Shown here: positions 38,807-49,799 of the stretch, one piece after another
How positions within the stretch are numbered: the stretch's first letter is position 1
Layout of the letters: the number at the start of each line of letters is the position of its first letter
Assembly: GCA_020746875.1 (NCBI GenBank)
Contig: JAGTJL010000002.1
Span: 2,046,001 to 2,110,000 of the forward strand
Length of the DNA stretch: 64,000 bases
From: Rhexocercosporidium sp. MPI-PUGE-AT-0058
Taxonomy: Eukaryota; Ascomycota; Leotiomycetes; Helotiales
Direction: 5' to 3'
Notes under the pieces: generated by a model
Seen by the model: the letters and a program-made list of their open reading frames with translations, nothing else
Database searches by the model: none
Told to the model about the DNA's origin: nothing
Program-made: the position numbers and the translations under genes

Positions 38807-40596
38807 TCACTCCACAATCGAAAGCTCCTCCTTCCGGTTCTTAGCAAAGGTATCCTTCCACGTATGCCAAATAGTCTCGAGTTCCTGAATATACTCTTCA
38901 TGAACACGATCAATCTCCTCTTGCCCCGGCTGTGAGCTCTGCACCACTCTAATCGGTCTCCCAACCACAATGTTGAGCGGCCTACGATACGGCATGAGTC
39001 CTACATCATAGTTGAAGATGCCACGAGCGTGGAAAAGAGGGATAGTGAAGCCCAAAAGCTTCTTAACCAAAAGCTGGAACTTGTGGATCTTGGGATGCGA
39101 GTCCGGCTGCAACTGGTCATAGAGATCGTTCTCTCCAAATGCCAGGACGGGGACTAGATCGGCTCCTGTTCTGATGGCCATCTTGACAAATCCCTTACGA
39201 CGCTTGAGGACGAGTCGTAACTGGTGTGGCTGAGCATCCAGGGACTCTCTAGCCCCTCCGATGACGATGGTGATACCGCGTCCCATACCCTCCTGTAAAT
39301 ATTGTCAACACAGTCCGCCGGAATAAGCGGAGCTGATTGTGGCTTACCTTGTTTGCGCCTCCCTTGGAAAGTAAGTTTTCACATGACTCTCTAGAGACGG
39401 AGGCTATGCCCATAGCTAGAGCATAATCCCTGTAAATGGGAATACGAAAGTTGGAATCAAGTGTGAGCAGGGTGTTCTTGATGCCGGGAAATAGTTGCCC
39501 GAATCCAAGAGATTCTGTGGCAAAGGCCGCGAATGCACCTAGGGAGATGATGCCATGAGGATGGTATCCAAAAATGTACTTCCTGGTTGGGGGAAGCTCT
39601 TGAGTGCGGTGTAGCCTAGCTGGGAAATAAGATGCAAAAAGCGACCAGACTGGTGATGAGCGTAGAAACTCTGAACGATGGCTCAGTGTTCCAGAAGTGG
39701 ATGCTGTTGATAGCATACAATACAACATATATGGGATCAACAGAGGCCAAAAGAGCGGTATGGCGCAGAGAAAGAAGAATGTCGACACGCAGAGAGCGAT
39801 GCAAAGTGTATGCCACAAGACAACCATAGTCTGTAGACGGCGCTGCAATGGTACGTTCATAGGGGCCCATCGAATAGCACTTCTCTCCCATCTTTGGCCG
39901 GCCTTCCGGCCGCTTGCAAGACCATCTTCTTTCCGTCGACTGAGGGCGTCTTTATGGCTTTCCTCCGCGTGTTTCTCAAAGCTGGCATCTGGCTTGATGC
40001 TCACAAGCTTGGTTCCATTCTTCTTCTCTTTGAGCTTTTCGAATACAATCGTATTGTCGTTGTCATCCTTCACTTTACTGTCCCTATGAGGTTTGTCATC
40101 TCCATTAGAAATGTACTTCTCATTTGAAGACCCTTTATCCAAAGAGCTGTTGCTACTCTTCGATCCAGCTTTCCGGTGCTTGTTACGAGGTGGAGTCCGC
40201 GGGGTATCATCGAGGCCCTTATACTTGATCAGTGGATTGTCGCAGAAGAAGCTCGGCACATACAGTGGCAGTGTATTCCTGCTTAGACTGCTGCCTCTCA
40301 ATACGAGGCCTCTCTCCATCCTTCTCCCTCGCTTCCTCCTTCTCCTTTGCGTCCGGCGCACCAGTATCAACAATCCTCAGAACCGAAGCCGTATGCTTCT
40401 CCTTCCCTGTACCATTACTGCCATTACTTCCATTTGAACCATTCACCTCGTTCGCAATATTAGATCCATTTGTACCTGCTGCGGGACCTTCCTCTTCCAC
40501 AGCATCAGCGTAGCTCTTAGGTGGAAGGTTGTTGTCTTTGCGCTCCTCTGGGTTCGCAGGCTCGGCGTTGAGCGGCTCGCTGACTGTTGCGGGCAT
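38807..40596 (-). CDS. DGA1: Diacylglycerol O-acyltransferase type 2
   Basis: Exons read are 40596-40264, 40223-39348 and 39292-38807, giving about 564 residues. A disordered N-terminal 200 residues contains NGSNGSNGSNG and charged stretches. A hydrophobic hairpin (around LCIALCVSTFFFLCAIPLFW) precedes the catalytic YHPHGI motif (about residue 325). RIPIYRDY, the SKGG and GGARESL blocks, KRRKGFVKMAIR, LVPVLAFGEND and RGIFNYDVGLMPYRRP follow in the order of DGAT2/Dga1 enzymes. The enzyme joins acyl-CoA to diacylglycerol to form triacylglycerol at the endoplasmic reticulum and lipid droplets. The first intron as drawn is only 40 bases with a branch-like CTGAT very close to the acceptor, so this junction is the least certain part. 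Confidence 0.92.
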
Positions 40597-41661
40597 CGAG
40601 TCCGATTCTTTCGTATCCTATCAATGACCTGCGACAAGGAGGGTTGTACAGGGCGGTTCAGGGAATTTCGTTGCACCTGAAGGGTTGTGGCGATAGAGAA
40701 GGTTGCGCAAATTCAGGTGGAGGAGGCAGGGGAGCTAGGTCCCGAATCTAGAGTATGACGTCCACGGGGCCGAGGGCTTCTTAGCGGCTGGACTGTATCC
40801 TATCTACCTCCCAGACATCCCTGAAACACCATGACTTCGTATAGCTGTGGATATCACATGTAAATCTTATGTTGTAAAATATTTTACATCTGCTACCTGT
40901 CCCTATGATGACCCTTGTTGATCTTCCTTTTATTGGTAGAATGCGCTGCAGCATTTTCATGAGTCGAAATCTGTTGGGAGGTCTATCTAGACTTTGCACG
41001 TGCAACCACTGCGCTCGTTGACAGAATCAGAAAATCGCTCATCTAGCAAAGGGGGCAGAGCGAAATCTGAAGTCAGTCGGGATTCATATCTGGAAACACT
41101 TACGTCTCTATTCAGTAGTCAGTAAGATATGGAGTTATGGATAATCGAGTTCAACTGAATTTTCGAGTGCACATCACAACAAGAACTCGCTTACCAAGGT
41201 AACAACAGCACTTGATTAGTTGGAAAGAAGCAGCAATGCTATTTGACGAAATGCAATTTTTCCCGTAGCACGAAACCAGAGTAGTATCGCTAGGAGTATG
41301 TGAACAGGTTATTGTACAAGTTCGGAGTTCCCCTTCCCATAACCAGGTGCAATATTTCCCCAGTGAAATTTTCCCACCCCCAACCCGTGACAAATGAGAG
41401 CAAGTGAATCATAATAGGCAGCGAGCGAAAGCCGAAAGTCTCTAAGAACGGTAAAGTTGCTTTTGTAACGGCCCGAACCACATGTCTTCCCAACGCCTCC
41501 CCCAACTTCCCATGCGAATACGTTGCAAACAGAATCTGATGTCTGTCTATCTTACATCGAGTCTCGCTAACCCACGCTAAGCAGAAATGACTGTACGCCA
41601 AAAAATAAACAAATCAATGACATAGGACACTTTCGTGTGCATGCATCCTATGGTACGATTG
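40597..41661. other. Intergenic region, no gene recognised
   Basis: About 1.06 kb between the start of DGAT2 and the 3' end of the C2H2 gene, both on the minus strand. It should contain the DGAT2 promoter. Only short unsupported frames were seen. Confidence 0.45.
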
Positions 41662-43800
41662 TTAGGAGTGCGCCTGAAGAGGTGGCTGTGGAGGCAGGTT
41701 CTGTCCGTTGACTTGGCGTCTAAGCGACATGACTTCCTCCAAAAGATGGTTGTACCTGTCCTCCTGGCTCTTTTCGGTATTTTCCATAGCCTGGACTTTT
41801 TCAGACAGCTGCTTCACCTTATCCTCTAATTGCTGGACGTAGTTCCATACTCCTCGATCCCCGGACGCAAACAGATTGTTGCTGCTGTCGCCACTCCCAG
41901 AACCTTGATGGCTAGGGCTGCTCGGGTAACCTCTTCCAGGAGCAGGTCCCCCTGGCGGCTGGAATATAGCATTTGGAGAGGTAGGTCCGGGTCCAGGTTG
42001 GCCAGGGTGATTACCATTGGCGGACATTTGTTGATTTGATGTTTGACTTGGTATCGTATATCTCTGATCCGGTGGAGCCAATCCTGTAAGGGCAGGAAGT
42101 TTAGGAACAAGAGAGGTACCGTGTGGAGACGGAAGGGACATGCCAGGAGACATGATAGTAGGGGAAGACCGCCCGGACTGTCGGCGACCAAAGTGCTGTT
42201 GTTGGAATTGTGTAGTAAGACTTGGCGATCTCTGCCTATTTATGGAAGAAGGATCATGTCCAAGTTGGTGCGAATGCATACCCCCGGGGCTGAGAGGTTT
42301 TGGGCTTTCGGTCATGCCACTTTGGGAGAACATCGAATTCCCTCCTGTACTCAAAGGTATCGAAGAGACACTTGTATTGGGAGTATGACCGCCGGCTATG
42401 CTATTTGGCATGCTCGGAGAGGCAGATGCCGAAGAACCGCCTCGGTCAGCGTTGGGAGGGTAGAGGCCGCCCGAGGATTGGCCAGGTCGGGGCCCAGCAG
42501 GCGGGTATGTGCTTGGTGTACGAGAATGGGAAGAGTAACTATCTCCACTTCCATGGCCAGCTACATGCTGGGCCTTGATGCTGGGAAGGCTAAATCGTCG
42601 ACGGTCCTCTTCAGTCATTTCGTTTTCGTTGGGGTGAGGCGTTCCATTTGCGTATAAGACACCATCCATCATACTGTCATCACCATCCCCAGCGTTCGAA
42701 CCCTCGTAATCGTCATCTCCGCCAAAACTGCCCATACTGGCTCTTCTTCCAGCACATCCGCCTTGGCCCTTGCTATGGCGAGCTAGGGCATCTCCGCGTG
42801 CAAATTTGCGGTCGCATTTAGGGCAAATATGTGGTCGTTCTCCAGTGTGTAGCTTCATATGACGCTTGAGATCGTGTAGACGTCGGAATCTCATTTGGCA
42901 TGTTTGACAAACGTATGGCTTTTCTTGACTGTGGGTTAAAAGATGGCTCTTGAGGTTGTGGTGTCGCGTGAACTCAGTCTCGCAGTAGGGGCACTTGTGC
43001 TTCTTCTGTGAAGGCGATCTTGGTGCTAATTGTTGTCCTGGCATCGGGAGACTCAAACCTCTAGAAGGCATCCGAGGGTCTTGCTGGGCGAGTACATTTC
43101 CGGGAAAGGACAGAGCACGATTTGGTTGGTGCTCATCGCTAGGCGTCTGAAGCATGTTGTTGTTCCCAAGTCTTGGCTCTCGAGCTTCTGCGTCTATAGC
43201 GCTTGTCATTGCTGCCGGACTCGCCACGAGAGTTGAGTTTGCGGTTGCAGTTTGTGCTGAACTGCCTAAACTTGCGAGGCTTGTTACACTTGCTGGGCTG
43301 GTCTCCTGCGATGTTTCAAAGTGCACAGGACTAGGGATAGTGATTGCATTCGCGGCGGTCGATAAGCCTTCGCTGAGCGTTGTCGTTGCCACTGGGGCAT
43401 CCTGCGGCTTGCTCATTCCAGCACCACCACCAGCCATGAGTGACGAAAGAGCCTTATGGCCCGGGTTTTCACTCATCGCGGTTTGCGGTCTTCGCTGATT
43501 CTCCTCGAACCTCCTTCGTTCGTCCACCAAAGCTGCCTCCCCAGTGAGCTGAATGGGAGTGAATCCTGGAGAGAAAGTCCCCTTGAACCGTGGCGATTTT
43601 GGAGAAGGAGACCCGCCCAGCCCGGCATGCGCAATGGAAGTCAAATTGGCCGGGACCTGATCTGATCGGCCCCGTTTCAGGGACTTGGATCGCGCTGGAT
43701 CAGAATCGGACGTGGTGACAGGTTCGGGCAAGGTCGCGTTGAAGGGAGGAGCTGATACTCCAGCTTGCTCTGATGCCATGAGGTTGGTTTTCTGAGGCAC
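41662..43800 (-). CDS. C2H2 zinc-finger transcription factor with three fingers and C-terminal coiled coil
   Basis: A single exon encodes 712 residues. The first 265 are Ser/Thr/Pro/Ala-rich. Three tandem C2H2 fingers follow (about 270-345): KCPYCETEFTRHHNLKSHLLTH, VCQTCQMRFRRLHDLKRHMKLH and ICPKCDRKFARGDALARH, with TGERP between fingers two and three. An acidic patch (GGDDDYEGSNAGDGDDSMMD) and a long Pro/Gly/Ser/Gln-rich region lead to a coiled coil near 645-700 (VQQLEDKVKQLSEKVQAMEN), suggesting dimerisation. It should bind DNA in the nucleus. The fingers differ from those of CrzA as I know them, and I cannot name the orthologue. Met8 is an alternative start. Confidence 0.87.
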   Translation of the reverse strand: MPQKTNLMASEQAGVSAPPFNATLPEPVTTSDSDPARSKSLKRGRSDQVPANLTSIAHAGLGGSPSPKSPRFKGTFSPGFTPIQLTGEAALVDERRRFEENQRRPQTAMSENPGHKALSSLMAGGGAGMSKPQDAPVATTTLSEGLSTAANAITIPSPVHFETSQETSPASVTSLASLGSSAQTATANSTLVASPAAMTSAIDAEAREPRLGNNNMLQTPSDEHQPNRALSFPGNVLAQQDPRMPSRGLSLPMPGQQLAPRSPSQKKHKCPYCETEFTRHHNLKSHLLTHSQEKPYVCQTCQMRFRRLHDLKRHMKLHTGERPHICPKCDRKFARGDALARHSKGQGGCAGRRASMGSFGGDDDYEGSNAGDGDDSMMDGVLYANGTPHPNENEMTEEDRRRFSLPSIKAQHVAGHGSGDSYSSHSRTPSTYPPAGPRPGQSSGGLYPPNADRGGSSASASPSMPNSIAGGHTPNTSVSSIPLSTGGNSMFSQSGMTESPKPLSPGGMHSHQLGHDPSSINRQRSPSLTTQFQQQHFGRRQSGRSSPTIMSPGMSLPSPHGTSLVPKLPALTGLAPPDQRYTIPSQTSNQQMSANGNHPGQPGPGPTSPNAIFQPPGGPAPGRGYPSSPSHQGSGSGDSSNNLFASGDRGVWNYVQQLEDKVKQLSEKVQAMENTEKSQEDRYNHLLEEVMSLRRQVNGQNLPPQPPLQAHS

Positions 43801-44363
43801 AAACGGTATAGAATCCCCAAGCCAATCTGTGTGTATATTTCCACGAAGAGGAACGCAACCAGTGGTGATGAGATAGTGAATTTCAAGTCACATTCGTTTG
43901 GCGTCAACAGAGCATTTCGAGTCCTATGGACTGTGTGGGACTGCGCTTTGCAGAGGGGGGAAGGTTTCAATTCGGATCGCAAGGCTTCTTCTACTTGGAA
44001 AGTTCAGTAGCTGCCGGGCCATTGCCAAGTAAGGAGGATTGTATTGCTGACCTTTCTGACTTGCGCTCGAAGAAGCTCGTAAACGGACAGGATGCGCGCG
44101 GGTTCGAATGTTTGTAGAGAAAGCTTAGTTTTTCTTTCTGCGACTTTGCTGGACATAACTCGAACTCGGTACGACGGAAGCTTTGGCGGCTCAGCCAGTC
44201 AGGCGTGGGAAGCAGCAATGGATGCAATGGGCTGAAAGTCGCAAGCCAAAAGCCGAAGGGCGTGCGTACATGTGTCGCGCAGGACGGGGAGGGGATAGCT
44301 TCGAGGATGAAGTGCCTGGTTTAGGTTGAAACAAAGCCAGCAGGTGGTAGTGAGGAAAGGTAG

Positions 44364-44401
44364 GTGAGTGAATGAGTGAGAGTGAGTGAGTGAGTGAGTG
44401 G
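44364..44401. repeat. GAGT/GTGA microsatellite
   Basis: An impure (GAGT)n array of about nine units. Confidence 0.85.
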
Positions 44402-44992
44402 GTAGAAACAACAGGAAAGCTGAACGAAGGCTGACCACGCCAGCGGTGCGATGCGATGTGGGTGCGGTTGGGTGCCAGAACAAAGCAGGTAGGGTAGGTA
44501 GGTGGGTGCAGGTGGGTGCAGGTCGGGTTCGGTCAGTCGGTGGTGGTTGAGAGGAGTGCAAGTTGTAGTGCGTGGGTAGGCAGGTAGGTAGGTACCGTAC
44601 AGTATCAGGCTCGGGGGGGTGGATGGATGACGGAGCGATGGATGGGGGGAGGGAGGGATGCTTGTTGAGGTACAGTACAAAGTGGTGCCCGTGGTGCCCG
44701 TGGTGCCAGTGGTGTCCAGTCCTGTTGTGGCTATGCTTTGCGCTAGTCGCCATCGGGCGAGGCTGGACGATCGATGGGGAGCTTTTTCATTCGCGGGCCC
44801 TGAGCCTAGCATGAGCGAACCTTCGCCGTCCGTCAGCTCATAGAAAAACAAGACGTCTGCTTCTAATAGCTTTACAGTAGTACTATAGTAAAGTCTACGC
44901 AACTACGTCCGTAATACCTTGCATTACCTTGCATTTTCTAGCAGAGCATACTTATCCCTCGAGACTCCAGCATGTCATATCATCGCACAACA

Positions 44993-45041
44993 CAGCTCCA
45001 GCTCCAGCTCCAGCTCCAGCTCCGGCTCCGGCTCCGGCTCC
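44993..45041. repeat. CAGCTC/CGGCTC hexamer minisatellite
   Basis: About eight hexamer units, CAGCTC changing to CGGCTC in the last three, followed by a CCCAG/CCAGCC run to about 45070. Confidence 0.85.
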
Positions 45042-45935
45042 ACGTTCAGCCCAGCCCCAGCCCCAGCCAGCTAAGTTACACCACGCCCAGCCGTCGCCCA
45101 CTCACTCTGCTACCTTGCAGTAGTACTCCGCACTTGGTTGATTCGCCTCCCGCTCGACAGCGTACCATAGGCCCGGGCTATTTTCCCTGTCCCTTGACCC
45201 TAGCAATACTCCACCAAGTACTGGACGGGACTGGACTGTACTTTACTGTACTGTAGGTAGGCTGGTAGGTTCAAAGTTTACACCGTACCAGCGAAAATGT
45301 CTGTGGCGGCTGGTGATCTTCGCCACCGACCGGCTTGATACTTTTTGGCCCACCCCAGTTCCTATTCTGGCCTGCCCCCCCCCCTCCACCACGTTACCAT
45401 ATCGAGCCAAAGCTTAGTGGAGCCCCCCATTTGACGTGCTCCTTCACTGCTTCTGGTCGGGTCTTGGGTGATTATTGTGCTTCTCGGCAGGGGCTGTGTT
45501 CCAACTCGCTCGCTGGAATCATACGAAGTACGAAGTGTACTTTTGACTCCAGTAGAGGTTGGGTACGTAGGTACTTCTACTTTGAGTTCACTCACTAACT
45601 CCCTGCAGAGCTTGTTCAAGAGGAGAGCCAGCAGCTTCTGAGATCGGCGGCCCCCTCCTTAACAGAACGAAACGAATGATAATCCTCTACTCTACCCAAC
45701 AACGGATGCAGTATCTTGTCGGGGCACACCATCTTCCCTGCAGGGCAAGTACTTCCGTACTTGTAAATATACTAGCTTCCCCTTCCTAGTTATTACTGCC
45801 GAACAGCTGGAAAGCAATGGACATGGATCATCAGCCGATGGGACAAACCCGCCGGACTTGCAGCTGCAGCTCCATTTGCAGCCTTCTGTGAGATCAGCTC
45901 CTTTCGGGTAGATCCCTACCATTCGAAGGAAGAGA

Positions 45936-45958
45936 GAAGAAGAAGAAGAAGAAGAAGA
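45936..45958. repeat. GAA trinucleotide repeat
   Basis: About seven pure AGA/GAA units. Confidence 0.85.
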
Positions 45959-47286
45959 CGAAGAGTCGCCTCTCTACGGGTACTGTTACGCATGCGCCAC
46001 ATCGTTCCTACTCCTCTCAACAACCGACTTGGGGCGAGACCCACTTGAGGTTTCTACCTACTACTCACTCACTGCTAAGTCTTTCCAAACGAGAACTCGC
46101 TTTGGGCAATCGTCATCATGAGCATCCATCTCACTGCAGTCGCACGCTTTGTCGTCGCCATCCACATTTCAAGAATCTAACCATGACCAAAGCCACAGTG
46201 CCACACGGATCGTCGCAAGACACGATAGGCTGCCAGCATTGCCATTGGACAAGACCCACGCCTCTTTTCCAAGCCACATCCTGCTTCCACCCAGCCACGG
46301 CTGGTGAGATACCATTTGAGCCACTCAGAGAGTCGAATTCATCTCGCGGGCAAGGCTCCCAGAGTCAGCTTTAATAAACGGGACGAGCCCTGGCTGGGAA
46401 TGACATAACGACGATTTGCCTCTCTGATCAACAATGATCGCTTTGTTCCTAGGCACCCCAGAAGTATCGGGAAAATCACCAGAGATCGGAAATCGCATCG
46501 GATTTCATCTCATCTGATAATCTATTACCGAGGCAATTCTCAAAGATCTTCAGGGCCCACACAACTTGGGACAACAGACGAAGTACTTTCGTACGAAGTA
46601 GCCTGGAAGTTGTATTCTGCGAAAGCTACCTTAGCTTTGGCAGGTTCAGCTACTTATTGCTTACGAACAACATACGCTCTACGACTGGCTTGCCTCAGCT
46701 CCAGCATCTGCCTGATGTACCTTGTACCTTAAAGTGGGACATACTTCTACTCCGTAGTACTCATTTCCTACAAACTTTTAGCCCCTAGAACTCCTTTTGT
46801 TGCTTCAGTCACGGGATTGCCGACGTAGAGCTTACTGCATACAATCCATTTTTACAAGCAGCCAACTAGGAGTACCAAGTTGCTGCTGCTGCCATAATAT
46901 CATAATGGGGCTACTCGGTCTCCAGGGGGAAAGCGCGTTGAGGAGAGGCTGAAAGTCACAATGTCACGGCATGACCGCTCAAAGTTTCATGAGAACGGCA
47001 ATTCCTACTGGTCTGTACATCTATCCATGTCTATGGCCTCGATCCCAACGAATAACTCATTCAGAAATGCACTACGGGATATGCGATCCAAGTTTCCCAC
47101 AACAGAACGAGAATATTCTGCTGCCTAGGCGGGATTCTCATTGACCACTTCTTCTGGCTCGGTCTTCTCCTTTGCAGCATAATCACCATCATTCAATCCA
47201 AATACTCCTTTCTCACTCTTTCCCAGACCACCACCCTTTTTCTATATGGAAGGTCAGCATATCATTCCCCTTCCCAGGTACCGGAG

Positions 47287-48262
47287 CTAGCCCTTGGCAA
47301 ATTCCACCACATCCAGTTCAGAGTGGATAGTACTGACATCTGTGAGTTCCCATTCCACCAGAGCAGGAACATCAGCTTCCTCTTCTTCTCCGAAATTGAA
47401 GATTCTGTAGTCCGCGTTCTCGAACCTCCTGGAACAGAGACTCGTTCTCAAGAATCCTGCATGGGACACGACTGCGATGACCTTCTCTGGCCTGTTTCGC
47501 AGGAAAGTTCTTGCCGCGATGCCACGCTTCGTCAATCCTTCTCTGGAGCACTCGTAAATACCATCGGTGGCGGGATATCTGGGATCCACAGTCGACCACT
47601 AGATCGTTGTGGTCAGCATCGAAAGTCGGGACGGGCGTGGAGTAAACCGCTTTCACTTGCATCGAATTGAGGCCACTCCTTTTCCATCTCTGATATGGAA
47701 GATCCGGTGTCACATGGATTGTCAGAGTTCTCCTGAAATTCAGCACGTAGGATTACTGGTACACCTCTCTTCATCAGCCAGCCAAGTCCTTGCTGTAGAA
47801 GGTTAGTATCTCATTCGTACACGAGTTGTCCAAAATGGTCCAGTACGAATATTGCAGGGCAGGCCCAGAAGTAGTTCTCATGAGGTAAGATGAATATGTA
47901 CTGACTTGAGCTGTCTGAAGCGTTCGTCTCATCGGACTAACGACAATGAGCTCGACATCCTGCGCTAGAGGCAGTTCATTCTCCAAGTGCTTTGCTAGTT
48001 CGTCGCACTGTTCGCCAAACCCAAGCTCTGTAAGAGCAGGGTCAGGTATGGTATAGTCCCGTGAAGCGAGTTAGCTTTCAGGACAATATTTTTTTTTCGT
48101 GGTCAAGATAAGTATCTCGATCCACGAAAGCGGTGTGGGGAACTTATTTGTGGCATCTGCATTTTTATTAGTCGTGACACTGTAAGCGACTTTTGGAATC
48201 TTTTCAAATTACATACTGTGGCGAGCTTGTGCATGTCTGATCAGGATGATCGTGGGTGCCAT
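47287..48262 (-). CDS. Histidine phosphatase superfamily (phosphoglycerate-mutase-like) protein with unusual introns
   Basis: Exons inferred are 48262-48217, 48156-48143, about 48058-47906, 47792-47661 and 47598-47287, giving about 218 residues. MAPTIILIRHAQARHN carries the RHG-type phospho-His site at the N-terminus. DYTIPDPALTELG, VSPMRRTLQTAQ and QENSDNPCDTGS follow, then WSTVDPRYP, RPEKVIAVVSHAGFLR with the second catalytic His, and NADYRIFNF. This is the layout of small fungal phosphoglycerate-mutase-like phosphatases; the substrate is unknown. Intron 3 (47793-47905) is GT-AG. Intron 4 (47599-47660) starts with GCAAGT and ends CTAG, a GC-AG intron that gives the expected QFDWSTVDP. The second intron (48059-48142) has no AG at the needed place, so splicing there is uncertain and the gene may be damaged. 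Confidence 0.72.
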
Positions 48263-48617
48263 TATTTCTTCGTTGTTAAATTTTGGGTAGCTGATGTAGT
48301 AGGGATGAGGAAAAAGTGTTTCTGTGCGGTTGGTGGTCTTTCTTTTTAAGTGACAGCGATGATGCTGCATGGGGTGGCCATAGAACAAAAAATGTCTTGG
48401 AGCTGCAAGGTCCCCCACCAAAGTGTTGGCCAGCGGTAAGGTAGCGGAAGGCTGACGGCATTCTAGGCTGGCACTAAGCACGATAGCGATAAGGCAAAGT
48501 GGGTTCTGCGATTTTCGATGGTAAGACCCCTTGTTGTCCCCCAAACACCTAGTCATCTCCTGTCAAGCCACGACAACGACAGAGAGACAACTCGTCAGAG
48601 GGTACGGCCAGCCAGCG
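48263..48617. promoter_or_regulatory. Divergent promoter between histidine phosphatase and STK19 genes
   Basis: These 355 bases separate two divergent start codons, so the promoters overlap or share elements. No specific motif was identified. Confidence 0.5.
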
Positions 48618-49799
48618 ATGAGCTTCAAATTCTCGGCTGCACATTCGAGCCGGATAAAGAAATCCACGAAACCCCCGGCCTTCAAACGCAACTCCTCCAG
48701 CTCGTCCTCCTTCTCCACCCTGCCTCGGCGGAAGCCTGTGCAGAGATCTACTTCGAAGCCCGACAATAATGACGATGGGGATGAGGATCTGTTTGGGGAT
48801 AGGTTGGACGATGCTGGACTTGTGAAGAGTCTGGCTACGGATCTCACATTGAGGGATGTTGCACAGGCGATCCAGTATGTGCGAGGCAGGATGTGGAATC
48901 CGATCCCTGAGCAGAGGACGGGCATGAACTCGACGCGCATAGCAGAAGTGTTAAACTTTCGAGCTTCATTGCCGCCTATTGTTACGGTCTCTCATGTCCA
49001 AGCGCTGCTGAACTCGCCGACGAGTGTGGAGAGGGAGATTGCGGAGTTGATACGGGGAGGAGCTATACGGAAGATTGTGGTAGGAGGGAGGGGTAGTATG
49101 GGAGAGGCGCTGATCATGGTACGGGATCTGGATGAGATGATCGCGAAGAGTGGCCTAGAGGAGGATATTAGAAAGAAGTTCGTGGAGCTCTTGCATCAGT
49201 TTCCTACGGCGATGAAGGTCTCGAGGTCACAGCTGTCGGAAGAAGATGCAAAGGCGCTGATGCTGGCTGGATTTCTGACTACGGCCACGCCAGGCTGGAC
49301 TTCCAGCGATGTGTATTCGAGACCTGGAGATGGTATGCGCGGGACGATGACATCTCTGAATAGCATCTCGAAAGCTGCGTCTGGATCACTAGCTGCCGTC
49401 GGTGGCGAGGGAGCTGTTCACGCTGCTGGAGGCAGCGGGGGAGGGGTAAGAGGGCCTGGCTTTGGAGACTATTCCTTCGCCCTCCCGACAACAGGACCCT
49501 TCCTCAAACTCCTAGCGAACGCACGAGCGCACCTTCTATCCCTCCTCTCCAAATCCAAGTTCCGTGAGGCGCCAGAATCACTTCTCCGTCAACGTTGGGA
49601 CGGGGGGGTTGCGGCTGACGATGCGGCGAGCTCGGCACGGCATAATAGAGGAGAGTTCGGCGTGTTGCCTGGCAAGACGAGGAAGTGGAAACAGTTCCAT
49701 GGCATGTCTTTTGAATGGATTCTGGGTGAATGTGTCGGGGCTGGAATGCTGGAGGTTTTTGATACTAGGAGTATCGGCAGAGGTGTCCGTGCTTTGTAG
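48618..49799 (+). CDS. STK19 (TWH19) family winged-helix protein
   Basis: A single exon encodes 393 residues from MSFKFSAAHSS. A basic, Ser-rich N-terminus with KKSTKPPAFKRNSSS is followed by an acidic patch (DNNDDGDEDLFGDRLDD). The conserved core has LPPIVTVSHVQALL, SVEREIAELIRGGAIRKIVV, GEALI, DAKALMLAGFLT, FALPTTGPFLKLLANARAHL and the C-terminal KQFHGMSFEWILGECVGAGMLEVFDT. These segments are those of the STK19 family. Although first named a kinase, human STK19 is a DNA-binding protein with winged helices that supports transcription-coupled nucleotide excision repair. No kinase motifs are present here. Confidence 0.82.
   Translation: MSFKFSAAHSSRIKKSTKPPAFKRNSSSSSSFSTLPRRKPVQRSTSKPDNNDDGDEDLFGDRLDDAGLVKSLATDLTLRDVAQAIQYVRGRMWNPIPEQRTGMNSTRIAEVLNFRASLPPIVTVSHVQALLNSPTSVEREIAELIRGGAIRKIVVGGRGSMGEALIMVRDLDEMIAKSGLEEDIRKKFVELLHQFPTAMKVSRSQLSEEDAKALMLAGFLTTATPGWTSSDVYSRPGDGMRGTMTSLNSISKAASGSLAAVGGEGAVHAAGGSGGGVRGPGFGDYSFALPTTGPFLKLLANARAHLLSLLSKSKFREAPESLLRQRWDGGVAADDAASSARHNRGEFGVLPGKTRKWKQFHGMSFEWILGECVGAGMLEVFDTRSIGRGVRAL

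Larger units (their letters stand above)
43801..47286. other. Long microsatellite-rich upstream region
   Basis: This 3.5 kb lies upstream of the C2H2 gene and beyond the 3' end of the histidine-phosphatase gene. It contains many simple repeats, listed separately, and several copies of GTACAGTA/TACTGTAC words. Open frames here are repeat-driven (for example Pro/Thr-rich frames at 44199-44902) and are not credible genes. A long 5' leader of the transcription factor gene is possible. Confidence 0.5.

Noticed and set aside
44085..44115. GGTTCGAAT word resembling a tRNA B box
   Set aside because: No matching A box or cloverleaf could be drawn around it.
44199..44902. Overlapping minus-strand frames of 184-193 codons
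   Set aside because: They arise from the microsatellite and GGTAGG-type repeats; the translation is low complexity and two frames look equally open.
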